A model generated the notes under the pieces. The model made no database searches, was not told the origin of the DNA, and saw only the letters and a program-made list of their open reading frames with translations. A program made the translations under genes and the position numbers. Positions 1-7,755 of a stretch of 64,000 nt of DNA are shown here, one piece after another. Source of the DNA: CAZPQM01 sp964588995 (GTDB lineage: Bacteria > Pseudomonadota > Alphaproteobacteria > Rickettsiales > UBA8987). Every line of letters starts with the position of its first letter. Positions within the stretch are counted from its first letter, which is position 1. Where the stretch lies: contig CAZPQM010000008.1 of the NCBI GenBank assembly GCA_964588995.1, forward strand, positions 1 to 64,000, read 5' to 3'.

Positions 1-105
1 CGCACTTAGGTTCGCTGTTACCCTAATGCCAAAACAGCAGGTTACCAGGCACCTGACCGCTGGATAGAACGCTATCTACAGTCAAAGGCCTGCAGCAATA
101 TATCA
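1..105. other. Non-coding or gene-tail stretch at window edge
   Basis: One forward frame is open from the window edge to a TAG near base 67, so this could be the last ~20 codons of an upstream gene, but nothing in it is recognisable. The same bases also fold: 14-19 can pair with 33-38, 46-50 with 88-92, and 63-67 with 72-76 around a 4-nt loop. It may therefore be the 5' part of the structured RNA that follows. I cannot decide between the two. Confidence 0.25.
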
Positions 106-490
106 AGAGCGATTTATTTATTTTTTCATTAGAAAAATAAATATGCCTTTCAACTTCGTAGGGAAACGCCATGAGAAAGCGTTTCCTACTTCCTCCCATT
201 CAGGCAAGGGAGGAAAAATAAAAAGGTCCCGCTGGAAGGGACCACCGCTGGTGGAAGGCCAGAAGGAGTGGAACAGAAAGCGCCTCCATATGAAGGCGCG
301 GAAAAGTTCCTCCAAAGAAGCGCTACGACTTCTAGTTGTAGCTCTGGCCTTCGGAATCCTGGCGTTCTGTTTGGGGTCTTTCTGGCCCCTGATAGGAAGC
401 GCCACATTTGTACTGTTGGCATTCTCTGCCAACAGATAATACTAGGCAGGTAAGAATCGTTAGCAGTCCCTCCGGGGGCTGCTTTTTTTT
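106..490 (+). ncRNA. Candidate structured RNA with serial hairpins
   Basis: Nearly every base can be placed in a stem: 115-127/132-143 (AT-only, one bulge), 158-169/179-189, 190-197/208-215, 225-230/238-243, 242-246/250-254, a three-way domain closed by 257-263/343-349 with arms 265-274/306-313, 280-285/294-299 and 322-329/335-342, then 361-367/396-403 enclosing 373-378/384-389, then 414-421/427-434, and finally a terminator hairpin. The T-run places the transcript on the plus strand. Several overlapping frames are open, but none gives a recognisable protein. I see no match to the conserved cores of RNase P RNA, tmRNA, SRP RNA or 6S RNA. The 5' end and promoter are unknown, and a cluster of repeat hairpins is the main alternative. 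Confidence 0.4.
462..490 (+). terminator. Rho-independent terminator
   Basis: The stem AGCAG (462-466) pairs with CTGCT (479-483), extended inward by CCC against GGG, and runs directly into eight T residues (483-490). It ends the hairpin-rich segment and shows that something on the plus strand is transcribed up to this point. Confidence 0.85.
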
Positions 491-523
491 ATGCTCTCAT
501 CCCTGTTGGTGTATGGCATAACA

Positions 524-790
524 AGATCGCGTCACTACGTTCGCGATGACGGGGCAACACGTCATTGCGAGGAGTAAAACGACGAAGCAATCTGGGGCGG
601 TGTATTGCTGCCTGAGATCACCGCGTCGGGCGTTGCCCTCCTCGTGATGACGAGGAACTACGTCATGGCGATCGGTGAAGCCGCGCGGCAATCTCGTGCG
701 GCTGGATGCCTACGGGCTGAGATTACGTCGCCTTCGGCTCGTAATGACGAGTTCGCTGCCAGAGATCGCGTCCTTTCGTTCGCGATGACG
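524..790. repeat. Cluster of short dispersed repeat units
   Basis: The gene-free stretch is built of related inverted units. 524-551 and 763-790 match at 25 of 28 positions, both beginning AGATCGCG and ending TTCGCGATGACG. Looser relatives lie at 613-654 and 719-749, each of the form GAGAT(Y)AC...GTRATGACG. The complementary end, CGTCATTGCGAGGAG, occurs at 560-574 and in altered form near 662-676. Each unit is a hairpin-forming arm pair. This is the style of dispersed GTCATTGCGAG elements seen in many bacterial genomes. No reading frame here looks genuine. Confidence 0.7.
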
Positions 791-834
791 AATAGGCCTT
801 CACACAGCACTTGCAACGCCCTATACTCCGCTCC

Positions 835-1683
835 ATGACCACACTCACCCTCGCCACCTGGAACGTCAATTCCATCAAAGCGCGCATTACCCACGTGCTC
901 GACTGGTTAAAGGAGGCATCACCCGATATCGTTTGCCTGCAGGAACTAAAATGCGAGACCGACAAAGTGCCCTATCTGGAGCTGGAAGAGCTGGGCTATA
1001 ACGTGCTTGCGCATGGGCAGAAAACCTATAATGGGGTTGCGATTCTGTCCAAATTCCAGCTCGAACTCGTCACGACCGAACTGCCCGGCGACGCTGAGGA
1101 TGATCATGCGCGCTTTATCGAGGCGGAAATCAGCCTGCCGACGCCTGAGTCGACGGAGGCGCCGATGATCCGGGCGCTCGGCACGCCGAAGCTCGGCCCG
1201 GTGCTACGCGTGGCGTCGATTTATGTACCCAATGGCGGACAGGTCGGGTCGGATAAATTTGCCTATAAAATGCGCTTCTATGAGCGCCTGCGTGCGCATG
1301 CCGCCCGGCTGCTGGAGTATGACGAGCCACTCGTGCTCGCAGCGGATTATAATGTCGCACCGATGGATCTGGATGTGTTTGCGCCCGATCAGGTACGCGG
1401 TACGACCTGCTTCCACCCGGATGAACATAAACAGTTCAAGGCGCTAGAGTTTCTCGGGCTGAGTGATGCGTTTCGCAGCCGTCACCCCGCCAAACAGCAA
1501 TTTTCCTGGTGGGACTACCGGGCCGGTGCGCGCACCAAAAATCACGGCTACCGGATTGATCACCTGCTCTGCTCGCCTCAGGCTGCCGACTGTATTTCGG
1601 ACAGCTGGATTGATGAAGCCCCGCGCGATAAGGAAAAAGCCTCCGATCATACACCCGTTTGCGTGGAATTAGCGCTTAACTAA
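835..1683 (+). CDS. xthA: Exodeoxyribonuclease III
   Basis: This is an endonuclease/exonuclease/phosphatase-fold DNA repair enzyme that cleaves at AP sites and degrades one strand of duplex DNA from the 3' end. The 282-residue product has the family length and motifs in order: WNVNS at the N-terminus, LQELK with the metal-binding Glu, YVPNG, AADYNVAP (the family's GDxN block, with Tyr for Phe), the WWDYRAGA region, and the C-terminal SDHTPV with the catalytic Asp-His. I chose the ATG at 835 because the sequence MTTLTLATWNVNS matches family N-termini; a TTG at 811 would add eight unrelated residues. No clear Shine-Dalgarno precedes either start. The gene stands alone after the repeat region. 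Confidence 0.93.
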   Translation: MTTLTLATWNVNSIKARITHVLDWLKEASPDIVCLQELKCETDKVPYLELEELGYNVLAHGQKTYNGVAILSKFQLELVTTELPGDAEDDHARFIEAEISLPTPESTEAPMIRALGTPKLGPVLRVASIYVPNGGQVGSDKFAYKMRFYERLRAHAARLLEYDEPLVLAADYNVAPMDLDVFAPDQVRGTTCFHPDEHKQFKALEFLGLSDAFRSRHPAKQQFSWWDYRAGARTKNHGYRIDHLLCSPQAADCISDSWIDEAPRDKEKASDHTPVCVELALN

Positions 1684-1732
1684 CGCGGTAGGATTTGTTA
1701 TACCGGACTACAGGTAGCGAAATTGGCAGATC

Positions 1733-3382
1733 ATGGCAAAGTCAAAATATCCGGGCGGATACAGCTTTAAAAAGAAAAAGAAGAAATCCAGAGTCTCTCT
1801 GATTCTGGTACTGCTGACGGTTGTCTATACGCTGGCTGTTTTCCTGAGTTTCTTCGGAAAATTCTCATGGATTACTGACTTATTCTCTCATTTCGCCCTG
1901 CAATATTTCTTTGTCGGGCTTGCCCTTGCCCTGCTTTTACTGATCGCCCGGCGGAAAAGCTGGGCGCTACTTGCCGCCTGCCTCGCGCTGGTTCAGATCG
2001 TACCCCTGCAAAAAGCGTGGAACTTTGAAGGGCTGATACCGGAAGTCGCGTATAATTACCCCGCCGCCGATGAGGAGACGATTCAGGATGATCTGCGCCT
2101 CTTCCAGCATAATCTCTACCGGCATAACCGCGAGAAACAGGCGATAGTTGACCGTATCCTTGCCCAAAAAGATGAACTGGATATTGTCGTGCTGCAGGAA
2201 GTCTCCCCGGAGTGGATCGCCTTCCTTGAGCCGCTCAAAAAAGCGTTCCTGTATCATGATATCAAACCCCGCACCGATGCCTTCGGCTATGCTGTCTTTT
2301 CGCGTATCCCATCGCGCCGCATTCAGGAGTTTGGTGAGGGGCCGGATAAAATCGCCGTGCTCCGCGCCTATACGCGTGACAAGCTCATCCCCTTTTCACT
2401 GGTACTTATGCACACCATGCCGCCGATGAGCAAAGAATCGTGGCAGCAGCGCAACGAGGCGCTCATCCGGCTGAGTGAAGTGATCAAGCAGGAGAAGAAC
2501 GAGCATATTATCCTCGCCGGGGATTTGAACCTCACTCCCTATTCGCCGTGGTTTGACCGTGTGCGCGAAATGACCGGGCTGAAACACCCTCCGCAATCCT
2601 TCAGCCGGCTCGGTACCTGGCCCGGCTACATGCCCGCTCCCTTACGCATCCCGATTGATCATTCACTCGTATCCAATAGCGTGGAAATTACCAACCGTAT
2701 TCTGAAGGATGAACAAGGCTCTGACCACCTCGCCATGATCACGGAAATGACCCTGTATGAGCGCGAAGAAGGCGTAAATACGACTGCAAAACGCAATCAG
2801 GTCATTGATGCGGCGCGACAAGCTGGCGCAGCGAACCAAGCACAACCAACAGAAATCACGCAACCGACAGCACCTAAAACACATACCAATCCGGATGCGT
2901 TTCCGGTTGGGAAAAGCCAGCCAACACGGCCGAAACCCATTGAAAAACTGCTGAAAGAGCCGGAAACTGAGGAAGAAAAAGAGCAGGTCAAAACCAACGA
3001 GCGTACTCCTGCCGTAGAACCAGCGAGGAACACGCTTGCAAACGAACGCGATGCCGAGGCTGAAACCGCCGAACCCGCAGCCGGGCCAAAACAACCGGAA
3101 CAGAACACGACACCCGATAGCCGTATTCTGCGGGCAACGGCCACCCGCAAAGTCATCAACCCGGCTGCACCACGACCGATGGAAAAACCTGTACGCGAGA
3201 AAAGCGCGATCGAAAAGGCCGTCGAAGCCGGCTTGTTACCGGAGTCTTACCTCAAAACCAAGCGCGACATTCAGCAGAAGTTCTCCACCGGTTGGGAACC
3301 ACTGGACCGCCGCGGCACCATGCCGGCCGCCGACACCCGCCCCATCCGCCGCGCACCCGGTAATTACATACTGCAGCCATGA
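1733..3382 (+). CDS. Membrane-anchored EEP-family phosphohydrolase
   Basis: The 549-residue protein has a Lys-rich cytoplasmic N-terminus (12-20), three membrane segments (about 22-42, 51-72, 76-92) and an endonuclease/exonuclease/phosphatase domain (about 120-345). Key blocks are QHNL with Asn near 127, LQEV with Glu near 156, AGDLNLTP near 263, and SDHLAM near 330. This resembles the inner-membrane YafD-like branch, whose substrate (DNA, phospholipid or other phosphodiester) cannot be read from sequence. The last 200 residues are low-complexity, rich in Pro, Glu, Thr and Ala, and probably disordered. It follows xthA by 49 bp in the same direction, two EEP-fold genes in a row. Confidence 0.8.
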   Translation: MAKSKYPGGYSFKKKKKKSRVSLILVLLTVVYTLAVFLSFFGKFSWITDLFSHFALQYFFVGLALALLLLIARRKSWALLAACLALVQIVPLQKAWNFEGLIPEVAYNYPAADEETIQDDLRLFQHNLYRHNREKQAIVDRILAQKDELDIVVLQEVSPEWIAFLEPLKKAFLYHDIKPRTDAFGYAVFSRIPSRRIQEFGEGPDKIAVLRAYTRDKLIPFSLVLMHTMPPMSKESWQQRNEALIRLSEVIKQEKNEHIILAGDLNLTPYSPWFDRVREMTGLKHPPQSFSRLGTWPGYMPAPLRIPIDHSLVSNSVEITNRILKDEQGSDHLAMITEMTLYEREEGVNTTAKRNQVIDAARQAGAANQAQPTEITQPTAPKTHTNPDAFPVGKSQPTRPKPIEKLLKEPETEEEKEQVKTNERTPAVEPARNTLANERDAEAETAEPAAGPKQPEQNTTPDSRILRATATRKVINPAAPRPMEKPVREKSAIEKAVEAGLLPESYLKTKRDIQQKFSTGWEPLDRRGTMPAADTRPIRRAPGNYILQP

Positions 3383-3478
3383 ATAATTTTGAAACAACGC
3401 CGCCCCTGTTCCTTCCTAAACGCTGGTAAAATCATGCCTTTTCCGCTATACTGGAAACGGTTTCAGAGGAGATGACAT

Positions 3479-5518
3479 ATGCCCGTTTACAGTGCCCCTA
3501 TACGCGATTTTCAATTTGGTTTGCGCGAATGGCTCGAGATCGACCAATATAAGGAGATTGAAGGGTTTGATGAGGGGGTGGATATTATCGACCCTGTACT
3601 TGATGAATCAGCGCGCTTTACCGAGGAAGTGCTATTTCCCCTCAATCAATCAGGTGATGAACAAGGTCTGACCTTTAAAGATGGCGAAGTCACCCTGCCG
3701 GATGGCTTCGTCGATGCGTATAAGACCTACGTGGAAATGGGCTGGGCAAGCCTTGCCTGCACGAAGGACTATGGCGGCCAGGGGCTGCCGAATGTGATCA
3801 ACACGCCGCTGATCGAAATGATCTGCTCGACGAACTTATCCTTTGGCCTGCTACCTGGCCTTACCCATGGTGCCTATACAGCGCTCCGCCTGTTCGGAAC
3901 AGATAAACAGAAAGAAACCTATTTGCCAAAAATGATTTCCGGCGAGTGGTCAGGCATTATGTGTTTAACCGAGCCGCAATCCGGCACGGATCTCGGCTTA
4001 AACCGTACCACAGCAACGCCGGTGGGTGATGATAATGCCCCCCTCCCAACCTCCCCCCGTAAACGGGGGGAGGAGTTGAGTGACACCCCCCGTAATCGGG
4101 AGGAGGAGCTAGAGAATGTCTCCCCACCGCCAGCGAAAAGCTCTTCTATCTCCCCACCGCTTGCGGGGGGGATTAAGGGGGGGCAATCTGAAAGTGACGC
4201 GGACACGGTTGAAGATCAGGTAAAAGCAGTTCTCGGCGAACCGTCGGATCAACCATCATCTGATCCTCTATCATATAATGATACGCAAGCGTACCACCTC
4301 AATGGTACTAAAATTTTCATCTCCTACGGTGAACACGACGCAACGGAAAATATTATTGCACTCGTGCTTGCCCGTTTACCCGATGCGCCAGAAGGCATCA
4401 AAGGTATCAGCCTGTTTGTCGTGCCGAAATATCTGGTCAATGACGATGGCTCAGTCGGAGAACGGAACGGCATGAGTTGCGCCTCCATTGAGCATAAAAT
4501 GGGGATTCATGGCTCACCCACCTGCGTTATGAATTTTGACAACGCTAAGGGCTGGCTCGTCGGCGAACCGCATAAAGGCATGCGCGCGATGTTTACCATG
4601 ATGAACGAAGCGCGGCTGCTGGTCGGCATTCAGGGGCAAGGCATTGTCGAAGTCGCCTATCAGAACGCGCTGGATTACGCGAAAGAGCGTCTACAGGGGC
4701 GCAAACTTAAAGGCGGGCCGAAATACCCGGAAAAGCCCGCTGACCCGATCACGGTGCACCCGGATGTAAGGCGGATGCTGCTCACCATGCGCGCCTATGC
4801 GGAAGGCGGGCGGATACTCTCGCTCTGGGCGAGTTTGCAGGTCGACCTGGCTCACCACCATCCGGATGAAACAAAACGGCAGGAGGCCGACGAGCTGCTG
4901 CAGTTGCTCACGCCGATTGTGAAGGCTTACCTCACCGATAATGGCACCAACATGGCCAGTATGGGGATGATGGTCCTCGGCGGCTATGGCTATATCAAGG
5001 AATACGGCATGGAGCAATATATGCGCGATGCCAAGATCTGCGAGATTTACGAAGGCACAAACGGCATTCAGGCGCTTGATCTGGTGGGACGGAAGCTGGG
5101 CTTGCATACGGGCCGTCTGCTAAGGCGCTTTTTCCATCCCTGTGAGCAGTTCATTGAGGAACATCGCCATGACGACGCCATGGCGGAGTTTACCAAGCCG
5201 CTCTATCAGGGCTTTAAGTCCTTGCAAAATGCTTCGCTCTGGATTGCGCAGAAAGGACTTGGCAACCCGGAAGAAGCCGCGCAGGCCTCAGTCGATTACC
5301 TCCGCCTGTTCGGCCATGTCGCGCTCGCCTATATCTGGGCGAAATCGGCGAAGATTGCGCTGGATGCACTGGAAAACGGGACGTCGGAGACAGAATTTTA
5401 TGAAGCCAAGCTCGCGACCGCACGCTTTTTCCTCTATAAAATCCTGCCGGAGCATTACAGCCTGCTCGCCAAAATCACCGCAGGGGTGAAGTATCTCGAT
5501 ATGCCGGATGTGGAGTAA
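3479..5518 (+). CDS. Acyl-CoA dehydrogenase with in-frame insert
   Basis: This is a flavoprotein of the long (about 590-600 residue) acyl-CoA dehydrogenase branch, oxidising an acyl-CoA thioester to the enoyl-CoA in fatty-acid or related catabolism. N-terminal helices are followed by the flavin-contacting block LTEPQSGTDLG (about 163-173) and then by GTKIFIS..GEHD (about 275), a C-terminal helical domain, and YEGTNGIQ carrying the expected catalytic Glu. It is 679 residues long because about 90 extra residues (about 182-271) separate TDLGLNRTTATP from YHLNGTKIF, where family members have only a short turn. The insert is repeat-derived (see 4037-4184). The frame is intact on both sides. GAGGAG at 3468-3473 supports the ATG at 3479. 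Confidence 0.9.
   Translation: MPVYSAPIRDFQFGLREWLEIDQYKEIEGFDEGVDIIDPVLDESARFTEEVLFPLNQSGDEQGLTFKDGEVTLPDGFVDAYKTYVEMGWASLACTKDYGGQGLPNVINTPLIEMICSTNLSFGLLPGLTHGAYTALRLFGTDKQKETYLPKMISGEWSGIMCLTEPQSGTDLGLNRTTATPVGDDNAPLPTSPRKRGEELSDTPRNREEELENVSPPPAKSSSISPPLAGGIKGGQSESDADTVEDQVKAVLGEPSDQPSSDPLSYNDTQAYHLNGTKIFISYGEHDATENIIALVLARLPDAPEGIKGISLFVVPKYLVNDDGSVGERNGMSCASIEHKMGIHGSPTCVMNFDNAKGWLVGEPHKGMRAMFTMMNEARLLVGIQGQGIVEVAYQNALDYAKERLQGRKLKGGPKYPEKPADPITVHPDVRRMLLTMRAYAEGGRILSLWASLQVDLAHHHPDETKRQEADELLQLLTPIVKAYLTDNGTNMASMGMMVLGGYGYIKEYGMEQYMRDAKICEIYEGTNGIQALDLVGRKLGLHTGRLLRRFFHPCEQFIEEHRHDDAMAEFTKPLYQGFKSLQNASLWIAQKGLGNPEEAAQASVDYLRLFGHVALAYIWAKSAKIALDALENGTSETEFYEAKLATARFFLYKILPEHYSLLAKITAGVKYLDMPDVE
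4037..4184. repeat. 148-bp palindromic element inside a coding gene
   Basis: The element begins GCCCCCCTCCCAACC and ends GATTAAGGGGGGGC, giving imperfect terminal inverted repeats of about 21 bp. Inside, 4051-4059 pairs perfectly with 4064-4072 around TAAA, and smaller CCCCG/CGGG arms follow. Translated in the gene's frame it gives Pro-, Arg-, Glu- and Ser-rich sequence without relation to the host enzyme. It looks like a non-autonomous dispersed repeat that entered the gene without breaking its frame. The further ~35 extra codons up to 4291 are acidic linker of unclear origin. Confidence 0.75.
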
Positions 5519-5602
5519 ATTCCCCTTTAACACCGATTGATTATTTAGCTGGCGGAATCCATAGGCTGTTGTTAAACTGATGTTGTAAGCAAGGAGCGAG
5601 CT

Positions 5603-5875
5603 ATGGAAAAACGGAATCAACATGTTATTCGCCACGTTGAGCTGGTGTCCCGCTATGAGACCGAGGATGATGACACCTATATTCTGGCGGAAAGCGACGA
5701 TGTACCCGGGTTAGTCATCGAAGCCAAAAATGGCCAGCATTTGATGGAGCTTGCCAAAGAGTTAGTGCCTCTTTTCCTGCATGAGGCCGGAATCCCTACC
5801 TCCAATCAGGGTATTGAAATTACGGTTAGAATGCCCGTAGTGACTATGGTCGTTGCACCGGTTAAGGTAGCCTGA
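5603..5875 (+). CDS. HicB-like antitoxin (DUF1902-type)
   Basis: This 90-residue protein has the small HicB-like fold pattern: a strand-rich N-terminus that includes the segment DVPGLVIEAKN, a helix LMELAKELVPLFL, and a C-terminal strand. Such proteins neutralise a HicA mRNA interferase by direct binding. There is no obvious C-terminal DNA-binding helix-turn-helix, so self-repression is uncertain. AAGGAG about 9 bases ahead supports the ATG. The stop codon is 3 bases from the following hicA-like GTG, so the two are surely co-translated. The order, antitoxin first, is the reverse of the usual hicAB arrangement. Confidence 0.7.
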   Translation: MEKRNQHVIRHVELVSRYETEDDDTYILAESDDVPGLVIEAKNGQHLMELAKELVPLFLHEAGIPTSNQGIEITVRMPVVTMVVAPVKVA

Positions 5876-5878
5876 TTT

Positions 5879-6079
5879 GTGGGTAAATCCTACGATAAGC
5901 AATGGATAAAAATCCTAAAGAAGCATGGGTTCGAACCCACCGGGAAGGGTGTGGGAAGCCACGAAGTCTGGCAGCATAAACATGAAAAACACCGTGTCGC
6001 AACCATGGTACGGGGCAGTAATAAACGCCACACAATCAATGCAGCGCTCAAAAAGGCAGGCATCGATGAAAAACTCTAG
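5879..6079 (+). CDS. HicA-like mRNA interferase toxin
   Basis: The 66-residue product has the HicA signature: an N-terminal helix ending KKHGFEP, the GKGVGSHEVW block with the catalytic His in GSH, a basic strand pair, and the ending HTINAALKKAGID. HicA toxins bind double-stranded-RNA-like folds and cleave mRNA. The start is GTG, three bases after the antitoxin stop, with no separate Shine-Dalgarno, which suggests translational coupling. Its last 4 bases overlap the end of the convergent DUF1294 gene. An intact catalytic His and full length suggest it is functional. Confidence 0.8.
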   Translation: MGKSYDKQWIKILKKHGFEPTGKGVGSHEVWQHKHEKHRVATMVRGSNKRHTINAALKKAGIDEKL

Positions 6080-6498
6080 AGAGACATTAACCACAGCACC
6101 ACCCCCACCTGCACGATCAGTAAAAACCAGAATTTAAGACGGAAATTTTTTTTCCGTGTTTTATGCCGCAGCAGTTTTTGCCCGGCAATCGCGCCGAGCG
6201 TTCCTCCGACAAACATAAATGCGTGCATGGTGCGTTCCGGTATGCGCCAGGAGCGATTTCGCGCTGCTTTTTTATCGGAAGCATACGCCATAAAAGTCAC
6301 AAAATTGATGAATATCAGGTGGAGTATAAGCGATATAATGATTGCTGGCTGACTGAAAATTTCAATTCCCGGGATTAAAAACTCAATCGCTCCGGCGATT
6401 AAAAGCACAAACAGACCGTGCAGCCCGTAGAAATTATTCCGCAAACCCCGAAATAGTGCCGGAAAGGTCATAACAAATGCAAGTGCGGTGATGAACAT
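6076..6498 (-). CDS. DUF1294 family membrane protein
   Basis: This is a small integral membrane protein of about 140 residues with four hydrophobic segments. It contains the DUF1294 signature in its C-terminal half: YASDKKAARNRSWRIPERT, then GGTLGAIAGQKLLRHKTRKK and a final membrane helix. The function of the family is unknown. I used the ATG at 6496-6498; a TTG at 6508-6510 in frame would add four residues, and neither has a clear ribosome-binding site. It is convergent with the hicA-like gene, overlapping by four bases. Confidence 0.75.
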   Translation of the reverse strand: MFITALAFVMTFPALFRGLRNNFYGLHGLFVLLIAGAIEFLIPGIEIFSQPAIIISLILHLIFINFVTFMAYASDKKAARNRSWRIPERTMHAFMFVGGTLGAIAGQKLLRHKTRKKNFRLKFWFLLIVQVGVVLWLMSL

Positions 6499-6633
6499 AC
6501 GAATAACCAAGTCTTACCCGGGCTTGACCAGATCATCTACTATGTTGCGTTGAATACCCTTGTGTCAAGCACGAGAGAAACAAACCATAAATAACCATTG
6601 ACTATCACCCATCAACCATCAACTATGCGACAT

Positions 6634-7752
6634 ATGACCCAGTATATCATCAAACGGCTGCTACTCATTATCCCGACGCTGTTCGGCATTATGGTGCTGA
6701 ATTTCGCGATTATTCAGGCAGCACCCGGTGGTCCGGTGGAGCAGGCGATCGCCAAGCTGCAAGGGCTGGATACAAGCTTTACCGAGCGCTATACTGGTGG
6801 CACCTCCGAAACCGGCCAATCGGGCGGCATGGACGGCGCACAGGCACGCGCTTCATCGGATTTGGTAAGCAAATATCGCGGCGCGCAGGGGCTCGACCCG
6901 GAGATTATCGCGCAGATCGAACAAACCTATGGCTTTGACAAACCAGCGACAGAACGCTTCTGGGAAATGATGGTGCGCTACGTGCAGTTTGATTTCGGCG
7001 AAAGCTTTTTCCGTGACCGCGAGGTGATGGATCTGATCATCGATAAAATGCCGGTCTCCATCTCGCTTGGGCTATGGACAACCCTGCTGGTGTACCTCAT
7101 TTCCATCCCGCTCGGCATCCGCAAAGCGGTGAAGGACGGCTCGGCCTTCGATATCTGGTCGAGCGCGGTGGTAATCGTCGGCTATGCCATTCCAAGTTTT
7201 ATGTTTGGTATCTTGCTGATTATCCTGTTCGCGGGTGGCAGTTTCTGGGATATTTTCCCCATGCGCGGGCTCGTAAGCGACAATTGGGAAGAACTGTCGC
7301 TTTGGGCAAAAGTTAAAGACTATTTCTGGCACATCACCCTACCCGTCGCGGCGATGGTGATTTCCGGCTTTGCTACGCTAACCATGTTGGTGAAAAACAG
7401 CTTTTTAGAGGAAATCCGCAAGCAATATGTCCTTACCGCTATGGCGAAAGGGTGTACGGAGCGGCGCGTGCTCTACGGGCATATTTTCCGCAACGCCATG
7501 CTAGTGGTGATTGCCGGTTTCCCCAGCGCGTTTATCGGTATTTTCTTCACTGGGGCGATGCTGATCGAAATTATTTTCTCGCTCGACGGGCTAGGTTTGC
7601 TTGGCTTTGAAGCTACCATCGGGCGCGACTATCCGGTCATTTTCGGTACCCTCTTTATCTTCACCCTCATTGGCCTGATCGTCCGCCTGATCGGCGACCT
7701 GACCTATGTGCTGGTTGATCCCCGTATCGATTTTGAGAAACGGGCATTGTAG
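6634..7752 (+). CDS. yejB: ABC transporter permease, YejB-like
   Basis: This is an inner-membrane permease of the peptide/nickel (DppB/OppB) class, closest in layout to YejB of the YejABEF system that imports oligopeptides and microcin C. The N-terminus [17 protein letters not shown] is a membrane anchor, followed by APGGPVE, a soluble periplasmic loop containing [11 protein letters not shown] as in YejB, and five further membrane helices. The EAA loop reads approximately [22 protein letters not shown] chose the ATG at 6634 because [10 protein letters not shown] fits family starts; an ATG at 6625 is also in frame. No partner genes (binding protein, second permease or ATPase) lie beside it. 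It ends 3 bp from convergent recJ. Confidence 0.85.
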   Translation: MTQYIIKRLLLIIPTLFGIMVLNFAIIQAAPGGPVEQAIAKLQGLDTSFTERYTGGTSETGQSGGMDGAQARASSDLVSKYRGAQGLDPEIIAQIEQTYGFDKPATERFWEMMVRYVQFDFGESFFRDREVMDLIIDKMPVSISLGLWTTLLVYLISIPLGIRKAVKDGSAFDIWSSAVVIVGYAIPSFMFGILLIILFAGGSFWDIFPMRGLVSDNWEELSLWAKVKDYFWHITLPVAAMVISGFATLTMLVKNSFLEEIRKQYVLTAMAKGCTERRVLYGHIFRNAMLVVIAGFPSAFIGIFFTGAMLIEIIFSLDGLGLLGFEATIGRDYPVIFGTLFIFTLIGLIVRLIGDLTYVLVDPRIDFEKRAL

Positions 7753-7755
7753 CCT

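Noticed and set aside
143..439. 98-codon open frame with a hydrophobic C-terminal half
   Set aside because: Several frames are open here on both strands, no ribosome-binding site precedes it, and the sequence is fully explained by paired stems ending in a terminator.
524..790. CRISPR array
   Set aside because: Units are variable, inverted, irregularly spaced and without unique spacers, and no cas gene is present.
6580..6636. Short CCAT/ATCA-type direct repeats before the yejB-like gene
   Set aside because: The units are only 5-8 bases, irregular and not palindromic; chance repetition is sufficient.
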